The translations under genes and the position numbers were made by a program. The notes under the pieces are model-generated. The model saw nothing but the letters and a program-made list of their open reading frames with translations. It searched no databases and was not told the DNA's origin. DNA of 7,451 nt from positions 1 to 7,451 of the forward strand of contig JAFLUJ010000084.1 of the NCBI GenBank assembly GCA_022511485.1. The letters are read 5' to 3'. This DNA is from Oscillospiraceae bacterium (lineage in GTDB: Bacteria; Bacillota; Clostridia; Oscillospirales; Ruminococcaceae). Below are positions 1 to 5,417 of this stretch, one piece after another (the stretch's first letter is position 1; each line of letters begins with the position of its first letter).

Positions 1-1
1 G

Positions 2-676
2 TCTGTTGACCTTAGCTCGCTGACCTTCGATAACAACTTTCAGGGATTGGAAGACTATGTGCTTATTTCCGGAGATGCGCGAACTCCGCTTGGAACCTTC
101 GGTCATTTCTTTGCCGATGCATACAAAAGCAATATCAGGCACTGGAACAAACCCAAAGAGAATGACATAGCAGACTGCGACGCTGCCGCCATTGACGATT
201 GCTTCTGGGATGATTCTCAGCTTGCAGCTGAAATGTGCGTCAAAATTGGAAAGCCTTATGTTACAATAGACTGCAAATATGACAACTACATTCACAAATA
301 CTCTGCCGTATCGGTAATTTCCGGCGAGGGCATCGGAAACTTTTATAAAGGAAAAACCCGTGAAGAGCTTTTTCCTCTATACACCAAAAACGGCGAAGGT
401 CTTACTATAATAACCAATGGCGGCAATGAATTTCTTTACGGCAGAAACGGTGAACCGGTAAAAACCTTTAAACCATTCAAGGTAAACGTTGCAAGTACCC
501 TCGGTGCAGGAGACTCCTTCAAAGCAGGCTGTACCTATGCACTGGCTATGGGTATGAATGACGATGAGCTTGTAAGATTTGCAAGCGCCTGTGCAGCAGT
601 GGCAATTTCCAGGTATCCACTACAACTTGATCCTCCAACTTTAAAAGAGATAAATGATCTGATAAATGGAGGATGA
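2..676 (+). CDS. PfkB/ribokinase-family carbohydrate kinase, C-terminal part (5' end outside window)
   Basis: The protein should phosphorylate a sugar or sugar derivative with ATP in the cytoplasm; the substrate cannot be told from this fragment. The frame is open to the left edge, so the TTG at 47 is not the start and 224 residues are visible before the TGA at 674-676. The diagnostic element is the second PfkB signature, STLGAGDSFKAG, encoded from about 494. GAGD forms the anion hole and its Asp is the expected catalytic base. Upstream, a strand ending VLISGDART and the later TIITNGG are typical of the ribokinase fold, and the ending APVAISRYPL-like stretch (AAVAISRYPL) followed by PPTLKEI matches the usual family C-terminus. 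The missing part would hold most of the substrate lid and the first signature. The gene converges on the minus-strand genes and is followed by a terminator at 804-839. Fructoselysine kinase-like or ribokinase-like members are both possible. Family assignment is firm, substrate unknown. Confidence 0.88.
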   Translation, partial: SVDLSSLTFDNNFQGLEDYVLISGDARTPLGTFGHFFADAYKSNIRHWNKPKENDIADCDAAAIDDCFWDDSQLAAEMCVKIGKPYVTIDCKYDNYIHKYSAVSVISGEGIGNFYKGKTREELFPLYTKNGEGLTIITNGGNEFLYGRNGEPVKTFKPFKVNVASTLGAGDSFKAGCTYALAMGMNDDELVRFASACAAVAISRYPLQLDPPTLKEINDLINGG

Positions 677-803
677 AACATATCATAAAAAAACACATGA
701 TGATAAGAAACTTGTACATAAATATACAAATTTATACTATGGTTGAGCTGCACTGCAAAGCGGTGAGCGGCACAGCCGCCGAATAAGCTGTTCAATACTA
801 AAT
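677..803. other. Non-coding gap with small foldable elements
   Basis: No convincing gene lies between the kinase stop and the terminator. The first 60 bases are AT-rich and include the short inverted repeat TTGTA (712-716) / TACAA (725-729). A GC-rich island follows at 745-780. It can fold as a stem with an AAA loop (747-756 against 760-768, one bulge, one G-U pair), or alternatively as GCGGC-ACA-GCCGC at 767-779. Flanking TTGA (743-746) and TCAA (792-795) could close a larger structure. The open frame on the minus strand here has no family resemblance and reads antisense into the kinase gene. Confidence 0.4.
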
Positions 804-839
804 AAACGCACCAATTTTTATTGTCGGTGCGTTTTATTT
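804..839 (+). terminator. Rho-independent terminator, probably bidirectional
   Basis: A perfect 9-bp stem (AAACGCACC at 804-812, GGTGCGTTT at 826-834) encloses a 13-nt loop. On the plus strand it is followed by TATTTT-type T-rich sequence, giving a good terminator for the sugar kinase transcript. Read on the minus strand, the stem is followed by ATTTAG-like sequence, which is weaker but could also stop the minus-strand transcript about 15 nt after the DUF4291 stop. Its place between convergent genes fits a shared terminator. Confidence 0.85.
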
Positions 840-849
840 TAATATACGG

Positions 850-1434
850 TTACATTCCTAATTTATTTCTGATTTTCTTATCACTTACAGGATATATTTT
901 TTCTATTGGTAATTCTTTAATATTGATTTTACCTTTTTTTCGCTGCTCATTCCATTTTCTGACCAACGGAGTAAAATCCTTAATCCTGTAAATTCCCCTA
1001 TCTAAAAATTCCTTTAATGCAGTACCCTTCAAGCCTATCTGTATTGCCGCGCGATTTATTGCTCCACCGTTAATATTTCTATCCGGATCCCATTGACAAT
1101 ATACCGCAGTCTGTTTGAATTCCTTTTCCCACTCATCTCCGTCAAACAATAATGAATCCGGAGATGTCAATATGGCTTTTTCAAGAAGTGAATCAAACAT
1201 ATCCTGAAAAATATCCAAAGCTAATATACATTCCTGATTCTTTTTTGTTCCCCAGTTTGAACGATACATCATCCATAAAAACGACGGCTTGATCCATGTC
1301 ATTCTATTGAAATTATAATTATCTCCAAAATTTTGCAGCCTGATTGCCTCATTAGCTATAACTGGATTGTATGCCTGATAAACTCTTATACACTTTTTAT
1401 CATACTTTGCAAAAACTTCTTTTTCATACTGCAT
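850..1434 (-). CDS. DUF4291 family protein of unknown function
   Basis: The 194-residue product belongs to the DUF4291 family, recognised from conserved blocks in the right order: RVYQAYNP (17-24), RMTWIKPSFLWMMYRS (44-59), QWDPDR (114-119) and AIQIGLKG (130-137), ending with a DFTPLV-like segment. I know of no established biochemical function for the family. The protein is soluble, with no signal peptide or membrane segment. I chose the ATG at 1434, not the TTG at 1461 that also opens the frame. The ATG has AGGTG 6 nt upstream, and the extra nine residues are not part of the family core. The gene is visibly more AT-rich than its neighbours and uses many AAA/AAT/ATA codons, which suggests later acquisition. 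It starts 75 nt after the PII-like stop on the same strand, so it may ride on that transcript. No obvious partner gene adjoins it. Confidence 0.88.
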   Translation of the reverse strand: MQYEKEVFAKYDKKCIRVYQAYNPVIANEAIRLQNFGDNYNFNRMTWIKPSFLWMMYRSNWGTKKNQECILALDIFQDMFDSLLEKAILTSPDSLLFDGDEWEKEFKQTAVYCQWDPDRNINGGAINRAAIQIGLKGTALKEFLDRGIYRIKDFTPLVRKWNEQRKKGKINIKELPIEKIYPVSDKKIRNKLGM

Positions 1435-1446
1435 ATTATTCACCTG
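1424..1446 (-). promoter_or_regulatory. Shine-Dalgarno that decides the DUF4291 start
   Basis: Read on the minus strand, AGGTG is followed by AATAAT and then ATG at 1434-1432. This 6-nt spacing is near the optimum. The upstream in-frame TTG at 1461 is preceded by pyrimidine-rich and A/T sequence without a comparable site, so the shorter 194-residue product is preferred. Confidence 0.6.
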
Positions 1447-1509
1447 AATTTTATAATTCAAAGCCTATTATGTTCAATCAAAAATGTACTGAGAAAAGAA
1501 TTCCAGAAA

Positions 1510-2196
1510 TTATCCGCCCTTGACAATATTGGCAATATCGTCATTCTTGCCTGCAAGACCCAGAGCACTGTCCACAGGAAGTGAAAAGCAAATACCCCTG
1601 TACTCTGTAAGCAGTCCCGCTTCATTAAGGATGTGCTGCATTACATTTTCCCTGTCATCGCGTTCAACAACTATAAGGACAATGTCCTTTTCCGGCTGAA
1701 TGGAAATACCAAGGAACTTCGCAGCTTCCTCGCCGCCCATTCCGAGACCGTGAAGGAGCGTTCCTCCCCTTGCTCCTGCGGCTTTGGATGCTTCCTTGAC
1801 GGCGTCAAATCCTCCGCGGTTTACTATCGTTATGATAAGCTCATATTTGCTTTCGGACATTTCAATTTTCCCCTCCGCTTCGGCTGTTGTTCCGTTCAGC
1901 TTAAACGCCGCTCCGGACGCTCCGGTAACAGGCACGGCAAACGCGATTCCTGTTCCTGCTTTATATAAAGAAAGTCTGTCGTTAAATAGCTTGTAAATGT
2001 CCATGACTGCACTGTCAGCAACAAAAGACACTACCACTAATTTTTTATTGTCTCCCAAACCCAGATAATCAAGCATGGCAGAATCCGCTGAACCGTTGCC
2101 GTGAACAAAGAAACGGCATGGAAGCTCTACTTCCGAAAAGATCTCCCGGACATCCTGAGCGCAGCTGTAATCAGCGATCAGAAACATTGCCTTCAT
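1510..2196 (-). CDS. PII-like signalling protein with two tandem PII-like halves, partner of DUF1538 protein
   Basis: The 228-residue cytoplasmic protein appears to be a duplicated PII-like (ferredoxin-like fold) sensor. The C-terminal half (about 116-215) reads as a PII-like domain: strand YELIITIV, helix, GARGGTLLHGLG at the start of a T-loop-like region, EKDIVLIVVERD, a second helix ENVMQHILNEAG, and GICFSLPVDSALGL where PII has GKIFVSPVEEV. The N-terminal half (1-100) repeats this order: MKAMFLIADY, VHGNG, YLGLG, KKLVVVSFV and GIAFAVPV. Equivalent motifs sit about 117-118 residues apart (HGNG 32/HGLG 149; GIAFAVP 83/GICFSLP 201). The classical uridylylated Tyr and the C-terminal Arg pair of GlnB are not apparent, so ligand use may differ. 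The ATG at 2196 has AAGGAG 9 nt upstream and overlaps the DUF1538 stop by 4 nt, indicating translational coupling. Its likely role is to gate or regulate that membrane protein in response to a nucleotide or metabolite; this is inference. Confidence 0.82.
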   Translation of the reverse strand: MKAMFLIADYSCAQDVREIFSEVELPCRFFVHGNGSADSAMLDYLGLGDNKKLVVVSFVADSAVMDIYKLFNDRLSLYKAGTGIAFAVPVTGASGAAFKLNGTTAEAEGKIEMSESKYELIITIVNRGGFDAVKEASKAAGARGGTLLHGLGMGGEEAAKFLGISIQPEKDIVLIVVERDDRENVMQHILNEAGLLTEYRGICFSLPVDSALGLAGKNDDIANIVKGG

Positions 2197-3773
2197 ATAC
2201 TCACGCTCCTTCCGGAAACGTCAAGTATAATGACCTTGTCACAGCTTTCATCAAGTGTAATTGGAAATGCCTGTACAGCAACAGAAGCTGCTGTCTGAGG
2301 TATCTGTGGCACTTCCTGAACAGTCTTGAATCTGCTTATTAAACCTAATATCTGAATTGTCAGAAGAGGTGTCATTGCAACCATTGCAACAATACCGAAA
2401 GCATTTGCTGCAATGTCTCCCCCCTCAGCGCTGCACGCTCCCATAGCAAGAGGAAGCAGGAACGTCGCTGTAAGAGGTCCGGAAGCAACTCCTCCGGCGT
2501 CAAATGCAACAGAGGTAAATATAGTCGGGACAAAAAATGTCACTATCAAAGAAAGAGCATATCCGGGGATAAGAAACCACATTATGGAAATACCTGTAAT
2601 AACTCTTATCATCGAAATTCCAACAGAGACCGCAACACCGAGAGCAAGACTTGTTCCCAGCGCACGGGCGGAGATCCGTCCCTCTGTAATGGTCTCAACC
2701 TGCTGTTTCAGAACGTGGACCGCAGGCTCGGCGGATACAATAAAGTAACCTATCAGCATTCCTACAGGAACAAGCACCCAGGAGAACCGTCCTCCCGCAA
2801 GGCTTTCGCCGATATACTGACCGATCGGCATAAATCCAACATTAGCACCGGTAAGAAAAATAACCAGTCCCATATATGTAAATGCCAGACCTACAAAGAT
2901 TTTCAGCATGGTTTTTCTGTCAAGTCTGAGGAAGATAACATCAAATATAAGGAAGAATATTATTACCGGAAGTATCGCAGATGCAACCTCCTTAAAGTAG
3001 TGAGGAAAGGAATCAATAAACTCACCAAACGCCTGAGCAATCGTATCATAATCATTAGGATGTGAAAGCTCCTGCTGAAAGGATTCAGTACTGTTGAGAG
3101 CACCGAGGATCAGCACAGTGATTATCGGTCCTATGGAGCAAAGGGCAACAAGACCGAAGCTGTCTTCCTCCGAGGTCTTATCACCACGGATAGAGGAAAG
3201 ACCCACACCAAGAGCCATAATAAACGGAACTGTTATCGGACCTGTAGTAACTCCTCCGGAGTCAAATGCCGCAGGAATAAAATCCGCTGAGATCAGCGGA
3301 GAGCAGGCAAAAATAAAAACGATACTGTAAAAGATAATAAAAAGTACAGATATTTTGAACTGGAGAAAGATACGCAGGAAAGCCAGTACCAGGAAAATAC
3401 CCACACCAATTCCCACAGACCATATCATGACCTGAGCTTCAACAATGGGAGTTTGCTCCGCCAGGACTGTCAGATCAGGCTCAGCCACCGTAACCAGAAC
3501 TCCAATAATAAAGCATATGGGAAAAATAAGTCCTAATTTTCTTGACTGGGTAAGTCTTGCACCTATCTTTTCGCCAATAATTATCATAGATGTATCTGCG
3601 CCGAGAGTAAACATACCGATCCCGACGATAAGCATGACCGTACCCACAAAAAACATAAAGAAAAGCTCGCCGCTTACAGGGACGATCGTGACCGTCAGCA
3701 GAAATACGACCGCCGTAACAGGAAGCACCGAGCCAAGCGATTCTTTAATTTTAGCAATAAGATTTTTTTGCAA
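2193..3773 (-). CDS. DUF1538 family integral membrane protein (probable transporter or channel)
   Basis: This 526-residue polytopic membrane protein contains two homologous DUF1538 units, about 11-224 and 263-479. Each has a hydrophobic N-terminal run, an AEP motif in a membrane segment (VTVAEPDLTVL, AEP at 97-99; IVSAEPAVHVL, AEP at 348-350), then a glycine-rich signature (FDSGGVTTGP at 170-179; FDAGGVASGP at 424-433) and a closing FG(L/I)VA...P(I/L) helix. The paired Asp/Glu-bearing, Gly-rich membrane motifs resemble the layout of pseudo-symmetric transporters, but substrate and ion are unknown. I place the start at TTG 3773, since AAAGGAG lies 7 nt upstream; the frame is open to a TTG at 3830 whose extra residues are polar and lack a good ribosome site. 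The C-terminal tail (about 481-526) is soluble. The stop overlaps the PII-like start in ATGA, so the two proteins are probably made in proportion. I recall DUF1538 genes commonly adjoining PII-like genes, which fits. Confidence 0.88.
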   Translation of the reverse strand: MQKNLIAKIKESLGSVLPVTAVVFLLTVTIVPVSGELFFMFFVGTVMLIVGIGMFTLGADTSMIIIGEKIGARLTQSRKLGLIFPICFIIGVLVTVAEPDLTVLAEQTPIVEAQVMIWSVGIGVGIFLVLAFLRIFLQFKISVLFIIFYSIVFIFACSPLISADFIPAAFDSGGVTTGPITVPFIMALGVGLSSIRGDKTSEEDSFGLVALCSIGPIITVLILGALNSTESFQQELSHPNDYDTIAQAFGEFIDSFPHYFKEVASAILPVIIFFLIFDVIFLRLDRKTMLKIFVGLAFTYMGLVIFLTGANVGFMPIGQYIGESLAGGRFSWVLVPVGMLIGYFIVSAEPAVHVLKQQVETITEGRISARALGTSLALGVAVSVGISMIRVITGISIMWFLIPGYALSLIVTFFVPTIFTSVAFDAGGVASGPLTATFLLPLAMGACSAEGGDIAANAFGIVAMVAMTPLLTIQILGLISRFKTVQEVPQIPQTAASVAVQAFPITLDESCDKVIILDVSGRSVSI

Positions 3774-3789
3774 AACACTTACTCCTTTT
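3774..3789 (-). promoter_or_regulatory. Shine-Dalgarno supporting the TTG start of the DUF1538 gene
   Basis: On the minus strand AAAAGGAG is followed by TAAGTGT and TTG at 3773-3771. The match and 7-nt spacing make this TTG the best initiation site. No ATG or GTG in frame lies closer to the first membrane segment. Confidence 0.7.
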
Positions 3790-3810
3790 AATAACCGGAA
3801 AACATCATGC

Positions 3811-3855
3811 GCAGCGGGAAAAAGAGACAATTATCCCCTAAAAAGCTCCCGCTGC
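3811..3855 (-). promoter_or_regulatory. Long-loop hairpin between comFB-like and DUF1538 genes
   Basis: A perfect 9-bp GC-rich inverted repeat (GCAGCGGGA / TCCCGCTGC; plus-strand arms 3811-3819 and 3847-3855) flanks a 27-nt loop. It lies wholly in the 100-nt gap between the comFB-like stop and the DUF1538 start. In the minus-strand transcript the 3' arm is followed by GCATGATG and not by a U-run, so it is a poor intrinsic terminator. An mRNA processing or stabilising element, or a protein-bound or attenuating structure that tunes DUF1538 expression, would fit. Confidence 0.5.
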
Positions 3856-3873
3856 CTTCGAGCCAACAAAATA

Positions 3874-4152
3874 TTATTGCTTGGATTTGCATGAAGCAGA
3901 CGGAGATGAGCTTACAACAACAACCGCTCTTGAAACAGCAACGTCAATATCAATTGCGTTCTGATACTTTGTGCTGTCTATCTTGCTGAAAAGCTCTCCT
4001 TTCTTGGAATTAACATACTTTGGCTTAAGTGCATTCAGAGCCATAGCCATCATATCGCCCTTACATACCTCGCACTTGCAGCAGTCTACCTCGCTTAACT
4101 GCAGCTCCAGACGTTCCCTTACAATATCCTCCATAACGTTGATAACATCCAT
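3874..4152 (-). CDS. ComFB-like small cysteine-rich protein
   Basis: The product is a 92-residue soluble protein of the ComFB (late competence development protein) family. The family pattern is clear: an N-terminal helix INVMEDIVRERLELQL, then a cysteine cluster CCKCEVCKGD, then MAMALNALKPKYVNSKKGE. The three or four Cys are suited to binding zinc. Bacillus ComFB is of similar size (just under 100 residues). Its exact role in competence is unclear, and cyanobacterial relatives have been reported to bind cyclic di-nucleotides. I chose the ATG at 4152, with AAAGGA about 10 nt upstream; the GTG at 4161, three codons earlier, would sit only 2 nt from that site. The C-terminal end AVVVVSSSPSASCKSKQ is a hydrophobic strand plus a polar tail. 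There is no comFA or comFC next to it. It lies 100 nt upstream of the DUF1538/PII-like pair, so a signalling role towards that pair is more plausible than DNA uptake. Confidence 0.85.
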   Translation of the reverse strand: MDVINVMEDIVRERLELQLSEVDCCKCEVCKGDMMAMALNALKPKYVNSKKGELFSKIDSTKYQNAIDIDVAVSRAVVVVSSSPSASCKSKQ

Positions 4153-4229
4153 TCCGTTCACATTCCTTTCTGAATATTTAAAACAGTTGCTACACCTTTA
4201 AGATTCCAAACAAAAATATACTGACTAAA
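4153..4229. other. AT-rich spacer between epimerase and comFB-like genes
   Basis: This 77-nt gap holds the comFB-like ribosome site (AAAGGA on the minus strand). I see no strong hairpin with a T-run, so the epimerase transcript is not clearly terminated here. I also see no well-spaced consensus -35/-10 pair. Whether the ComFB-like/DUF1538/PII-like group has its own promoter or is read through from secA cannot be decided by eye. Confidence 0.4.
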
Positions 4230-5402
4230 TCATATGCTAACATTTCTGTTAATGATCTCTATGCACATTCTTCCATTGTGATAAGGACATTTCCATGGAT
4301 TTACCATATCTACAGTCTGCATAGGCTCACCCTCAAAGGTGACCTCTCCCCACCATTCGGAATTTTCACGGCTGTCTGCCTGTTTTGTCACTATCCACCG
4401 GAAAATTTCCTCCGCAGCGTCGATATAAAGCTTCTCTCCGCCCTGCTGAAAAGCGTTTACAAATCCCACAACGCTTTCCGCCTGAACCCACCAGATACGC
4501 TTTTTATCGATCTTGTCATTTTCCCGCTCATTGTTGACTGCACCGTTTTCATACGCTATATCGTAAATATTTCTTGCAATACGCAGGTTTATGAATCTCC
4601 AGTCTGCCATAAGACGTCTGTCGCCGATAACCTCACAGGCACGGTCAAGAAGCCATGACGCTTCAATATCGTGACCGTATGAGTGAATATCCCCTATCTG
4701 ATTAAGCTCCCTGTCAAAGAATACCCGCAGACAATTATTTTCACTGTTAAAAATCTTCTCCTTAGTGACATCCAGCAGGAACATCAGACGTTCCTCTACT
4801 CTGTGATCTCTGCTTGCTTCCAGAAGGACTGTATATGCCTCTATCAGATGGAGCACTGTATTCATGGTCTTATCCGCCATAAGACCGTTTTCCGAAAGAG
4901 CGTCATTGGGGACAAGCTTCCAGTCCCTTGAAAAAGCCTCCATATAGGCAATATCGTCAGTACATTTTTTCTCCACCGTATCAAAGATCTCAAAGGCAAG
5001 ATCAAGGGCTGATTTGTCATCTGATGCAAGATAATAGGTTGACAGTGCATAAATAGCAAATGCCTGATTATATGTATGCTTCATATCGTCCGAGGGCTTA
5101 CCGTCAAATGTCATCATCCAGTAGACCCCGCCGTTTTCACGGTCAACACACTTTTTAAGGAATTCATAAGCATGACGGGCGTTATCAAGCATATATTCTT
5201 CTTTAAGCGTACGATAACAGGACGAATAAAACCAAAGTATGCGGGAATTGAGTATAACACCCTTATCCGCCTTTTTATCGACTTCAAGGTCATTGTTCAT
5301 GAACCCGTAAAAGCCGCCGTTTTCATCGTCCCGAAGCTTGTTCCAGAACGGAAGTATACGCTCTGTCAGTTCTTTTTTACATTCATTTACCAATACAGCC
5401 AC
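4230..5402 (-). CDS. Cellobiose 2-epimerase (AGE-family sugar epimerase)
   Basis: The 390-residue cytoplasmic enzyme is predicted to convert the reducing-end glucose of cellobiose and related beta-1,4 disaccharides to mannose. The AGE-family (alpha/alpha)6-barrel motifs are intact: ILPFWNKLRDDENGGFYGF (18-34), KGVILNSRILWFYS (47-60), KHTYNQAFAIYALS (108-121), SENGLMADKTMN (170-181), GDIHSYGHDIEASW (237-250), RIWWVQAE (302-309) and PWKCPYHNGRMC (369-380). The expected catalytic and binding residues are present as Arg54, His185, His244, Glu247, Trp250, Glu309 and His375. These sit at or within a residue or two of those I recall for the 389-residue R. albus enzyme, and the overall text is very close. 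The start is GTG 5402 with GGAGG 9 nt upstream; the length matches the family. It follows the DUF1015 gene by 15 nt, so cotranscription is likely. No mannosylglucose phosphorylase or beta-mannanase gene is adjacent. A broader N-acylglucosamine epimerase activity is less likely. Confidence 0.92.
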   Translation of the reverse strand: MAVLVNECKKELTERILPFWNKLRDDENGGFYGFMNNDLEVDKKADKGVILNSRILWFYSSCYRTLKEEYMLDNARHAYEFLKKCVDRENGGVYWMMTFDGKPSDDMKHTYNQAFAIYALSTYYLASDDKSALDLAFEIFDTVEKKCTDDIAYMEAFSRDWKLVPNDALSENGLMADKTMNTVLHLIEAYTVLLEASRDHRVEERLMFLLDVTKEKIFNSENNCLRVFFDRELNQIGDIHSYGHDIEASWLLDRACEVIGDRRLMADWRFINLRIARNIYDIAYENGAVNNERENDKIDKKRIWWVQAESVVGFVNAFQQGGEKLYIDAAEEIFRWIVTKQADSRENSEWWGEVTFEGEPMQTVDMVNPWKCPYHNGRMCIEIINRNVSI

Positions 5403-5417
5403 AGTGATCGTCCTCCA

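Noticed and set aside
47..676. TTG at 47 as the start of the sugar kinase
   Set aside because: The frame is open upstream to the window edge and a 209-residue kinase would lack the N-terminal half of the fold; the gene is simply cut by the edge.
535..795. Open frame of 86 codons on the minus strand
   Set aside because: It runs antisense into the kinase C-terminus, has no family resemblance, and its N-terminal half lies in the AT-rich gap and structured island.
1435..1461. Nine-residue N-terminal extension of the DUF4291 protein from TTG 1461
   Set aside because: The ATG at 1434 has a well-spaced AGGTG, the family core begins after it, and the TTG lacks a ribosome site.
1450..1477. Promoter-like TTGAAC-N16-TATAAA on the minus strand ahead of DUF4291
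   Set aside because: The transcription start it implies would fall on or next to the Shine-Dalgarno, which makes a functional promoter doubtful; the region is AT-rich enough to give such matches by chance.
2413..3330. Several plus-strand open frames opposite the DUF1538 gene
   Set aside because: They are antisense shadows of a long membrane-protein frame, with low-complexity Pro/Thr/Ile-rich translations and no ribosome sites or family motifs.
3774..3830. Nineteen-residue extension of the DUF1538 protein from TTG 3830
   Set aside because: AAAGGAG directly precedes TTG 3773; the extension contains that site and crosses the inverted-repeat arm at 3811-3819.
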